Position numbers and translations under genes: made by a program. Shown here one piece after another: positions 21,928 to 29,861 of a DNA stretch of 57,666 bases. The number at the start of each line of letters is the position of its first letter. The first letter of the stretch is position 1. The notes below the pieces were generated by a model, which did not search any database, was not told the DNA's origin, and saw nothing but the letters and a program-made list of their open reading frames with translations. This DNA is from an uncultured Oxalobacteraceae bacterium (GTDB taxonomy: Bacteria; Pseudomonadota; Gammaproteobacteria; Burkholderiales; Burkholderiaceae), in contig CAMLIL010000026.1 in NCBI GenBank assembly GCA_946480015.1, forward strand, positions 1-57,666. Direction: 5' to 3'.

Positions 21928-23373
21928 TTATTTAAGCTTGCCCGCACCGGCATTGGCCGGCACGCTGGTCAGGGTCGATGTCGCCGTTTGCAGGGCGTAC
22001 AGATAGGACGGGGTCCAGGTATTGGCCGCGTCCGGCAAGGCATAGCCGCACTGGCCATCGATCAGGTTGGTGCCGGCCTTGTCGCTCGTGAAAATGTGGC
22101 CGGACGAGCGGAAACCGATGAAGTCCTTGCCCTTGATGGCCTTGCCGCAAAACTCGGTGAGCTTCAGGCCCGTGATGTTGTAGTAGTTATTCTCCAGCAG
22201 CATGTTGGACTTGTAGCGCGCATCGCTGCCGCTTTCAAACTTGATATCCGGATTCTTGGTCGACACGCTGCCAGTCACCAGATTATTAAACATGTGCACC
22301 TGGCCGTAACGATTGAGCGGCAGACGCGTGGTCGCCCCATCCCACCAGTTGCCGGCGAAGGTCACGTGCATGCGGCCCGCATCGCTCCAGGCGCGGCCGG
22401 AATCGCCGTTGCCCACCAAGGTGGTCTTGTGGTGGTTGGTGAAATAGCTGTTCGCGATGGTGACGTAGTCGCTGCCGCGCACCACGTCGAGCGCGCCGTC
22501 GTGGCGGGTCGGATTCGGCGCCACGGCCATCGAATCGGGCGTGTCGCCATCGCCGATGCTCAAGTGGTCGAGATAAACGTTTTGCGCGCGCGATAGCGTG
22601 ATGCCGTCGGCATAGGCATTCGCCGAGTCTTCCGGATTGACATCCCAGGGCGTGTCCAGTGCCAGGTTGCGCACGATGATGTTGCGCGTCCAGGTCGGAT
22701 AATCGTCGCCGTCCTTGCCGTCGGCGATCCACTTCTTGAAGTCGCTTTCCGGGTCGCCTCCAGGTGTCAGCGCCAGTTCGCCGCCGATCAGCAGCGCGGT
22801 GCCGGTAATGCGCGCCGGCCGGCCCTGGGCGTCGTTGATGCCCACCAGCGTGGTGTTGGACGGCAGGCTGATCGAACCGCCGTTTTTCTGGTCCGCATAA
22901 CTCGTGTACTCCTGAAAGACGGTGTTGTTCTCGCTCCAGCGCAGGTCGATATGCCCCACCACGCGGATGATCTTGGGTTCGTTGCCGGCTTCCTTGATGG
23001 CGGCCAGCAATTGCTGACCGTTGAACACGGTGTAGACACGGTCCGCGCTGGCCGAACCGCCGCCGGTGACCAGCACCTTGCCCTTGCGCGTCCAGGCATG
23101 CCAGCCGTTGGCCGGCGCACTCTGGCGCTCGAAGGTGAGCACGCCGCCGGTCGGGTCGAGCTGGGCGAACTGCCATACCGGCAGCTTGGGCGCGGCCAGG
23201 TAGTTGGCCGGGTCGTGCAGGCCGCTCACCAGCACCGGCGCCGAGAAGTTGCGCACGCCGTATTGCGCGATTTGCAGGGGCGTGCTGGCGCCGACGAAGG
23301 TTTTGGCGTCGAGCGTTGCCGCCTGCGCGGCCGAGGCCAGCATCAGGCTGGCAACGAGCAATTGATAGGTCAT
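21928..23373 (-). CDS. Secreted pectate lyase-like polysaccharide lyase (family PL1 type)
   Basis: 481 residues with an N-terminal signal peptide (about 1-18, ending SAAQA) and no PEP-CTERM tail. A right-handed beta-helix is suggested by the PelC/Amb_all-type blocks: IIRVVGHIDL, NTTLVGIN, NIIVRNLAL, then DGALDVVRGSDYVTIANSYFTNHHKT (Ca-binding acidic region) and TTRLPLNRYGQVHMFNN (the family Arg block). It would cleave polygalacturonate by beta-elimination with Ca2+. The substrate is inferred from family only. The ATG at 23373 is preceded by GGAGAC; an in-frame extension to 23472 lies in the leader. The PEP-CTERM gene follows after 11 bases. Confidence 0.87.
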   Translation of the reverse strand: MTYQLLVASLMLASAAQAATLDAKTFVGASTPLQIAQYGVRNFSAPVLVSGLHDPANYLAAPKLPVWQFAQLDPTGGVLTFERQSAPANGWHAWTRKGKVLVTGGGSASADRVYTVFNGQQLLAAIKEAGNEPKIIRVVGHIDLRWSENNTVFQEYTSYADQKNGGSISLPSNTTLVGINDAQGRPARITGTALLIGGELALTPGGDPESDFKKWIADGKDGDDYPTWTRNIIVRNLALDTPWDVNPEDSANAYADGITLSRAQNVYLDHLSIGDGDTPDSMAVAPNPTRHDGALDVVRGSDYVTIANSYFTNHHKTTLVGNGDSGRAWSDAGRMHVTFAGNWWDGATTRLPLNRYGQVHMFNNLVTGSVSTKNPDIKFESGSDARYKSNMLLENNYYNITGLKLTEFCGKAIKGKDFIGFRSSGHIFTSDKAGTNLIDGQCGYALPDAANTWTPSYLYALQTATSTLTSVPANAGAGKLK

Positions 23374-23602
23374 TTTGTCTCCAATATTGAAAATAGCGAA
23401 CGGCGTACGCGTGCGAATGCCTTGCGCGCAACAGCGATGTGTAGACGGGGGAATACGGATCACCTTCAGCACCGGCCAGCGATGTCTGATGCAGGCACCT
23501 TGCGTACCTGCTGCCGTGACGAAGAGGGCCGCGGGGCCGAGTTCGCGCAGGAGAAATATCGGAGCGGCGCGCCTCAGCAGGCGTGACGATTACGATGTAT
23601 CA
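23374..23602 (-). other. Long leader of the pectate lyase transcript
   Basis: About 220 bases lie between the predicted transcript start (near 23596) and the ATG. No known riboswitch was recognised. The stretch is open in the lyase frame back to a GTG at 23472. No other gene is seen between the lyase and the rpsI terminator. Confidence 0.4.
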
Positions 23603-23631
23603 ATATTACGACGGGAGAATTAATTATGCAA
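23603..23631 (-). promoter_or_regulatory. Promoter of the pectate lyase/PEP-CTERM operon
   Basis: On the minus strand, TTGCAT (23626-23631) is followed by a 17-base spacer and TAATAT (23603-23608), in a locally AT-rich stretch just past the rpsI terminator. Confidence 0.6.
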
Positions 23632-23637
23632 TAAGCC

Positions 23638-23674
23638 ATAAAAAAAGCCGCCGGACCTCGCGGACGGCGGCTTT
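23638..23674 (-). terminator. Terminator of rplM-rpsI
   Basis: On the minus strand, a stem AAAGCCGCCG/CGGCGGCTTT is followed by a run of T. A second small stem GCGGCGCC/GGCGCCGC at 23680-23699 sits between it and the rpsI stop codon. Confidence 0.93.
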
Positions 23675-23707
23675 CTTGTGGCGGCGCCAAGGCGCCGCAG
23701 AAGCAGA

Positions 23708-24100
23708 TTAACGCTTCGAGAATTGCTTTGCGCGACGTGCTTTGCGCAGACCAACTTTTTTACGCTCGACTTCACGCGCATCGCGGGTCACGAAGCCGGC
23801 ACGTGCCAGATCGCCCTTCAATGCTGCGTCGTAGTCGATCAGGGCGCGGGTGATACCGTGGCGAACTGCGCCGGCCTGGCCGGACTCGCCGCCGCCGTGC
23901 ACGTTCACTTTGATGTCGAAGCGCTCGACGTTGCCGGTCAGTTCCAGCGGCTGACGGATCACCATCAGGCCGGTTTCGCGCGAGAAATACTCGGCTGCCG
24001 GCTTACCGTTGACGATAATCTGGCCAGTGCCAACCTTGATGAACACGCGAGCGACTGCACTCTTGCGACGGCCGGTGCCGTAATTGTAGTTACCGATCAT
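23708..24100 (-). CDS. rpsI: 30S ribosomal protein S9
   Basis: 130 residues. The small-subunit protein whose C-terminal tail reaches the P-site tRNA. The N-terminal [26 protein letters not shown] and the basic C terminus [12 protein letters not shown] (final Lys-Arg) are diagnostic. It follows rplM by 9 bases in the standard rplM-rpsI operon and ends at a strong terminator. Confidence 0.99.
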   Translation of the reverse strand: MIGNYNYGTGRRKSAVARVFIKVGTGQIIVNGKPAAEYFSRETGLMVIRQPLELTGNVERFDIKVNVHGGGESGQAGAVRHGITRALIDYDAALKGDLARAGFVTRDAREVERKKVGLRKARRAKQFSKR

Positions 24101-24109
24101 GTCAGCTCC

Positions 24110-24538
24110 TTAGAGAACGAGTGCTTTAGGTTGCTGGGCAGCGTGCGGATGGGAACCTTCCGCGTACACTTTGAGCTTCTTGATCATGGCGTAGCCGAGC
24201 GGGCCCTTGGGCAGCATGCCCTTGACCGCTTTTTCCAGCGCGCGACCAGGAAAACGCTCTTGCATTTTCTTGAAATTGGTCTCGTAGATGCCGCCTGGAT
24301 AGCCCGAGTGACGGTAGTAGGTCTTCTCGGTGGCTTTGGTGCCGGTCACGCGCAGTTTGCCTGCGTTGACGACCACAATGTAATCGCCGGTGTCGACGTG
24401 AGGAGTGAATTCTGGCTTGTGTTTGCCGCGCAGTCGGAGTGCCACTTCGCTGGCAACACGTCCGAGGACCAAGTCCGTCGCGTCAACCACGAACCAGTCG
24501 CGCTGGACTTCATGTCCTTTAGCGGAAAAAGTTTTCAT
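24110..24538 (-). CDS. rplM: 50S ribosomal protein L13
   Basis: 142 residues, an early-assembly large-subunit protein. Recognisable blocks: [73 protein letters not shown] and [11 protein letters not shown]. An AGGAAG ribosome-binding site precedes the ATG. It is the first gene of rplM-rpsI. Confidence 0.99.
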   Translation of the reverse strand: MKTFSAKGHEVQRDWFVVDATDLVLGRVASEVALRLRGKHKPEFTPHVDTGDYIVVVNAGKLRVTGTKATEKTYYRHSGYPGGIYETNFKKMQERFPGRALEKAVKGMLPKGPLGYAMIKKLKVYAEGSHPHAAQQPKALVL

Positions 24539-24668
24539 GTTGACTTCCTAAATCAATAAATCGCTCAAATGGTGGTTCCGCTCTTGCAACTTGCGGACTC
24601 TGCCTTATTGTCTTTCCTGAGCAAACGGAAAGCCGGCTACTATACCTCGGCAGCACCGCGCCAGTCAA
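24539..24668 (-). promoter_or_regulatory. rplM promoter and leader
   Basis: On the minus strand, TTGACT (24663-24668), an 18-base spacer and TATAGT (24639-24644) form a good sigma-70 promoter, giving a leader of about 94 bases. Two small stems are visible in the leader (CTTTCC/GGAAAG and TCCGC/GCGGA). L13 leaders are autoregulatory in some bacteria; whether this one is cannot be told. Confidence 0.65.
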
Positions 24669-24692
24669 TAGCCGGGTGCGTTCAAATGCAGG

Positions 24693-24722
24693 TTGACCAT
24701 GGAAACACTGGCAAACTACTAT
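24693..24722 (+). promoter_or_regulatory. Promoter of the S33 peptidase/ABC operon
   Basis: TTGACC (24693-24698), an 18-base spacer and TACTAT (24717-24722). It would start the transcript near 24729, about 20 bases before the GTG start, divergent from the rplM promoter. Confidence 0.55.
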
Positions 24723-24747
24723 GCACGGGTCGAACTCAGGAGACCAT

Positions 24748-26187
24748 GTGAATTTCATTGCCCGCATTGCAACACTGCTGGTCCTGACCGGGCTGGCGGC
24801 CCAGCCCGCACACGCCGTCGACCCGGAACAGCTGGGCCGCACCTGCCATCTGCCCGGCTCGGAAGAAGGCTTGCGCTGCATGACGGTCAAGGTACCGCTG
24901 GACTACCAGCACCCCAACGCCGCCACCCTGGCCATTCACGTCACCATCGCCCCGGCGTTTCGCGAATCGGCCAAGCCCGACCCGCTGTTCGTGCTGGCCG
25001 GCGGCCCCGGCGAAGCCGGCAGCGACGTCGTGCCGCTGTTGAACAACACGTTCCGGCGCATCCGCGCCACCCGCGACATCGTCTTCATCGACCAGCGCGG
25101 CACCGGCCGCTCGGGCAAGCTGGACTGCGACGCGCCCGACAATGCCGACGATATGGACCAGGCCGCGCAGGAAGCCAGCGTGCGCGCCTGCCTGGCCCGC
25201 TTCAAGCAACCCTTTGCCACCTACACCACCGCCAATGCCGCGCGCGACCTCGACCTGGTGCGGCGCGCGCTGGGCTACCGCGCCATCAACCTGTGGGGCG
25301 GCTCCTACGGCACCCGGCTGGGGCAAGCCTACGCGCGCCAGTTTCCCGGCGCCACCCGCGCACTGATCCTGGACGGCGTGGCCGCACCCGAGCAAATCAT
25401 CCCCGCCGGCGGCCGCGACGGCCAGGCCGCGCTCGACCTGTTGTTCAAGCAATGCGCGCTTGACGCCGCCTGCCACCGCGCCTTCCCCGCGCTGCGCCAG
25501 GAATTTGCCGCCCTCACCGAGCGCGTGGCCGGCGGCGCCGTCAAGGTGCGCATGGCCGACCCGCGCACCGCCGAACCGGTCGACTTGACCATGAGCAGCG
25601 CGCGCTTTCTCGGCACCGTCCACAACGTGCTCTACAACGCGCTCGACAGCCGCCGCCTGCCCTTTCTGATCCACAGCGCCTACCAGGGCCGCTGGGAACC
25701 CTTCATGGCGCGCCGCAATATCGCCACCGACCTGGGCTCGGAAGCCAGTCCGGCCATGGTGCTCTACCTGGCGGTGATCTGCGCCGAAGACGTGCCGCGC
25801 CTGAACCCGCGCCTGCAAGCCGAGGACGCGCTCGGCTCCTTCATGGGCAGCGAGCGCATGGTGCGGCTGGGCGCCATGTGCAAGGCGATCAATGTGCCGC
25901 CGGTACCGTTCGTGACGCCGCAAACCATCAAGGCCCCGGCGCTGCTGCTGTCCGGCGCGCTCGATCCGGTCACGCCGCCGCACCGCGCCCAGGCTGCGGC
26001 ACGCCACATGACGCGCGTCCAGCATCTGGTGGTCGCCAACGCCGGCCACGGCGTATCGCAGATCGGCTGCACCCCGCGCCTGTTGCGCGAATTTCTCGAC
26101 CGGCCGGGCCAGGCGGTGAATGCCAAATGCCTGAGCGAAATCCCTGCAGCAACCTTCCAGGTCGGCAACGCCGGACCGCAACCCTAG
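24748..26187 (+). CDS. Exported alpha/beta hydrolase, S33 tripeptidyl-aminopeptidase-like
   Basis: 479 residues starting at GTG 24748, chosen because AGGAGA lies just upstream and the following residues make a signal peptide (NFIARIATLLVLTGLAAQ, cleaved near AHA). The S33/TAP fold is seen as FVLAGGPGEAGSD (oxyanion HGGPG-type loop), FIDQRGTGRSG, nucleophile Ser in WGGSYGTRLG, catalytic Asp in SGALDPVTPP and His in NAGHGVS, with a C-terminal TAP-like segment containing conserved Cys. It would release amino acids or short peptides from N termini in the periplasm; the natural substrate is unknown. Thirteen bases separate it from the ABC ATPase gene, so it probably serves with that exporter. Confidence 0.88.
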   Translation: MNFIARIATLLVLTGLAAQPAHAVDPEQLGRTCHLPGSEEGLRCMTVKVPLDYQHPNAATLAIHVTIAPAFRESAKPDPLFVLAGGPGEAGSDVVPLLNNTFRRIRATRDIVFIDQRGTGRSGKLDCDAPDNADDMDQAAQEASVRACLARFKQPFATYTTANAARDLDLVRRALGYRAINLWGGSYGTRLGQAYARQFPGATRALILDGVAAPEQIIPAGGRDGQAALDLLFKQCALDAACHRAFPALRQEFAALTERVAGGAVKVRMADPRTAEPVDLTMSSARFLGTVHNVLYNALDSRRLPFLIHSAYQGRWEPFMARRNIATDLGSEASPAMVLYLAVICAEDVPRLNPRLQAEDALGSFMGSERMVRLGAMCKAINVPPVPFVTPQTIKAPALLLSGALDPVTPPHRAQAAARHMTRVQHLVVANAGHGVSQIGCTPRLLREFLDRPGQAVNAKCLSEIPAATFQVGNAGPQP

Positions 26188-26200
26188 GCGCGAGGACCGC

Positions 26201-26931
<731 letters not shown>

Positions 26932-26935
<4 letters not shown>

Positions 26936-28110
26936 GGCCGCACTTCCTGATCGTCTTCCTCAAGGAATTGCGCGAAACCCTGCGCGACCGCCGCGCCCTG
27001 GGCGTGCTGGCGCTGTTTACCATCATGTACCCGGGCATGCTCGGCTTCATGCTCAACCAGCAGATCGTGCGCGCCACCAAGCCCGAGCGCGATGGCATGG
27101 AACTGGCCGTGATCGGCGCCGCGCGCGCGCCGACGCTGATGGCCAGCCTCAAGCAGCGCAACATCACCGTCCTGCCGATGGCCGACATGGACGAGGACGC
27201 CATCGGCGCGCTGCTGCGCGAACGCAAGGTGGCCGGCCTGCTGCGCCTGGACAGCGAGTTTGTCGACGACTACCGCGCCATGCGCCCGGCCAAAATCGAG
27301 CTGTGGTTCGACAGCGCCGGCGACCAGCGCCACCGCGAAGTCGAGGACGTGCTGCAAGTCTATGGCTCCAACATCAGTAGCGCGCGCCTGCTGGCCCACG
27401 GCGTCTCGCCGGTCATCATGCAACCGGTGCGCGTGCAGAAATTCGACACCGGCAGCACGGCGGCCCGCTCGGCCGGCCTGATCGGCGCGATCCTCGGCTT
27501 CCTGTTCTTTCCCGCCTTCGTGTGCGGCCTGTCGGCGGCGGTCGACAGCACCGCCGGCGAACGCGAGCGCCGTTCGCTCGAAGTGCTGATGGCCCAGCCG
27601 GCCAGCGCCGCCGCCCTGGTGGTGGGCAAATGGCTGGCCGCGGGCGCGCTCGCGGTGGTCGGCATCACCCTGGAACTGGCCTTGGCCCACGCCATCCTGT
27701 CCTGGCTGCCGCTGGAAGAAATCGGCATGACCTGGCGCGTCACCTGGGGCGACCTGGCCTGGCTGTGCCTGGCCACCGTCCCGCTGTCGATGCTGGCGGC
27801 CAGCGTGCACATCGCCGTGGCCATGAACGCGAAATCCTTCAAGGAAGCCCAAAGCGTACTCAGCTTCGTGGCGCTGGTGCCCATGGTGCCCGGCCTGCTC
27901 GTCTCCATGCTGGACCTGAAAACCGCCCTGTGGATGTATGGCGTGCCGATGCTGTCGAACCAGACCCTGATGCGTGAAATGGCCAAGGGACAAGACCTGG
28001 GCGCCCTGCCCTTCGTGATGACGTTTTTCAGCGCCCTGCTGCCGGCCCTGGCCGCGCTCGCCTTCGCCACCTGGCGCATGAAGAGCGAACGCTACGTGCT
28101 GGCCGTCTGA
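26932..28110 (+). CDS. ABC-2 type permease, NatB-like
   Basis: 392 residues. An N-terminal membrane segment (ALGVLALFTIMYPGMLGFML) is followed by a large extracytoplasmic domain (about 50-185), then a cluster of five or so membrane helices (LIGAILGFLFFPAFVCGLSA onward). This is the ABC-2/NatB layout. The stretch VDSTAGERERRSLEVLMAQP after the second helix is the typical cytoplasmic coupling region. The start at 26932 overlaps the ATPase stop. It forms the membrane part of the exporter encoded with the S33 peptidase. Confidence 0.9.
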
Positions 28111-28169
28111 CGCGGCCGCCGGCGCTCCATTACAATGTCGAGAAAATCAACTGCGCTCCGGAGAATGCA

Positions 28170-28592
28170 ATGGAAGTGAAAGTAAGCTGGAACGGCCCCT
28201 CGGGCATGAGTTTCCGGGCCGAGACCGGCTCCGGCCACCTGGTCAATATGGATGGCGCACCCGAAGGCGGCGGCCACAACCTGGCGCCGCGCCCCATGGA
28301 AATGGTGCTGCTCGGCACCGGCGGCTGCACCGCCTATGACGTGGTGCTGATCCTCAAGCGCGGGCGCGAAGACGTGCGCGGCTGCGACGTCACGCTCAAG
28401 GCCGAGCGCGCCGAGACCGATCCGAAAGTGTTCACCAAGATCCACTTCCATTTCATCGTCAGCGGCAAGAACCTGAAACCGACGGCGGTCGAGCGCGCCG
28501 TCAACCTGTCGCACGACAAATACTGCTCAGCATCCATCATGCTGGCCAAAACGGCCGAGATCACCCACTCGTTCGAGATCGTCGAAGCCTGA
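28170..28592 (+). CDS. OsmC family protein (YhfA-like)
   Basis: 140 residues with an OsmC fold and the two conserved cysteines: Cys53 in GTGGCTAYD and Cys119 in HDKYCSAS. This is the signature of thiol-dependent peroxide reductases; the sequence resembles the YhfA branch, whose role is not settled. GGAG lies 6 bases before the ATG and TACAAT about 35 bases upstream, so it may have its own promoter, although it follows the ABC permease by only 59 bases. It converges on coq7. Confidence 0.92.
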   Translation: MEVKVSWNGPSGMSFRAETGSGHLVNMDGAPEGGGHNLAPRPMEMVLLGTGGCTAYDVVLILKRGREDVRGCDVTLKAERAETDPKVFTKIHFHFIVSGKNLKPTAVERAVNLSHDKYCSASIMLAKTAEITHSFEIVEA

Positions 28593-28610
28593 CCTCAGGG
28601 GGTGGTTCCC

Positions 28611-29255
28611 TCAGATGTGATAGGCGGTGGTGGTCATCACCTTGGCCATCGCCCGCATCGCCATTTTCGCCGGCAGCGGCACCGCGACGGCGCCCATCGC
28701 CTGGGCCGCGGCCCCGTGGGCGATTTCATCGACGCGCATCTGCTCGACAATCGCGCGCGACTTGGCATCCTGCAAGGGTAGCTGGCTCAGGTGGCTGTTC
28801 AAATGGTCTTCGACCTGGCTTTCGGTTTCCACCACAAACCCCAGACTGCGCTGGTCGCCCAGCTGCGCCGCCACCACGCCCAGCGCGTAGGCGCCGGCAT
28901 ACCACAAGGGATTGAGCAGGCTCGGCTGCGATCCCAGTTCGGCCAGCCGCTGCGCCGTCCAGGCCAGGTGATCTTCCTCCTCGCGTCCGGCCTGCGCAAA
29001 CTGGGTCTTCATCTGCGGGTTGACGGCAAAGCGCGCCTGGGCGTTGTACAGCGCCTGGGCGCACACTTCCCCCACGTGATTGACCCGCATCAGCCCCGCG
29101 GCATGGCGCTGCTCGTTCTGGTCGAGCTGGCCATCGGCCGCATGCGCCGCCGGATTCGGCCGCGACGAGGTGGCCACGCCGCCGATCACGCGCAAGGCTT
29201 TGTCTATGCCGACGATCAGTTTATCGAGGGGATTGAAATGATGGGTGCTGTCCAT
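28611..29255 (-). CDS. coq7: 2-polyprenyl-3-methyl-6-methoxy-1,4-benzoquinone monooxygenase
   Basis: Membrane-associated di-iron hydroxylase of ubiquinone synthesis (Coq7/CatA type, replacing UbiF). 214 residues. The ferritin-like four-helix bundle carries the metal ligands: Glu63 in NHVGE, Glu93-x-x-His96 in EEEDHLAW, Glu145/Glu149 in ETESQVEDH and Glu177-x-x-His180 in DEIAHG. The first 45 residues are a variable N-terminal extension. It lies 30 bases downstream of an unknown gene on the same strand. Confidence 0.95.
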   Translation of the reverse strand: MDSTHHFNPLDKLIVGIDKALRVIGGVATSSRPNPAAHAADGQLDQNEQRHAAGLMRVNHVGEVCAQALYNAQARFAVNPQMKTQFAQAGREEEDHLAWTAQRLAELGSQPSLLNPLWYAGAYALGVVAAQLGDQRSLGFVVETESQVEDHLNSHLSQLPLQDAKSRAIVEQMRVDEIAHGAAAQAMGAVAVPLPAKMAMRAMAKVMTTTAYHI

Positions 29256-29285
29256 GGCGAACGATCGAATGATGAAAGAACAGGA

Positions 29286-29735
29286 TTATAAAACGGGGGG
29301 CGTGCCCGGGGTGCCGCCCTCGGCGGACGTCTTTTGCCGGTCGATCCAGTCGAGCAGCGCGCCGCCGATATCCAGGCCGGAAATATTCTTCGCCACGCCA
29401 AGATTGAGCGACAGCAAAAACGGAATCATGTCGCTGGAGACTTCCGGACAATGGGTGGCGAACGCTTCCATGAAACGGGGCGACTCGACCACCGGCACCA
29501 CCTTGCTGCCGCTCATGAACTGCAGCACGCTGGTGATGCTGTGTCCCTTGCCGATGCTGTGGTAGATGAACTGGTTGAAATCGCGGTCGATCTGCTTGAA
29601 GTCGATGGTTTCCGGCGTCATCAGCCCGGCCAGGTAAAACAGCCCCAGCGCCGCGCGAAAATAATCGACCGACTCGGCCCGGCTGCGCCCCTGCCGCATG
29701 ACGGCCAGCACCTTTTCTTTGATGACGATGTCCAT
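29286..29735 (-). CDS. Hypothetical protein, about 149 residues
   Basis: I do not recognise a family. The protein is soluble-looking and mostly helical: an N-terminal basic helix (MDIVIKEKVLAVMRQGRSRAES), a Phe/Tyr/Leu-rich middle (YFRAALGLFYLAGLMTPETI) and a Pro/Gly-rich C-terminal tail. No signal peptide or clear membrane segment. Start choice is uncertain: ATG at 29735 is taken because a perfect TATAAT lies 8 bases upstream of it, which would exclude the in-frame starts at 29744 and 29834 and imply a nearly leaderless mRNA. It precedes coq7 by 30 bases and diverges from the alginate lyase gene. Confidence 0.65.
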   Translation of the reverse strand: MDIVIKEKVLAVMRQGRSRAESVDYFRAALGLFYLAGLMTPETIDFKQIDRDFNQFIYHSIGKGHSITSVLQFMSGSKVVPVVESPRFMEAFATHCPEVSSDMIPFLLSLNLGVAKNISGLDIGGALLDWIDRQKTSAEGGTPGTPPVL

Positions 29736-29861
29736 GGCGCCCATTATATGACGCCGTGCAGGTGCAAACCGCGATCGGCGCACGAAAGTTGCACGCAGGA
29801 AATGTAGTATGATGATTTCGCCATGTCCATACATGGTCCAATTTCATCTTAAAGGGCGCGC

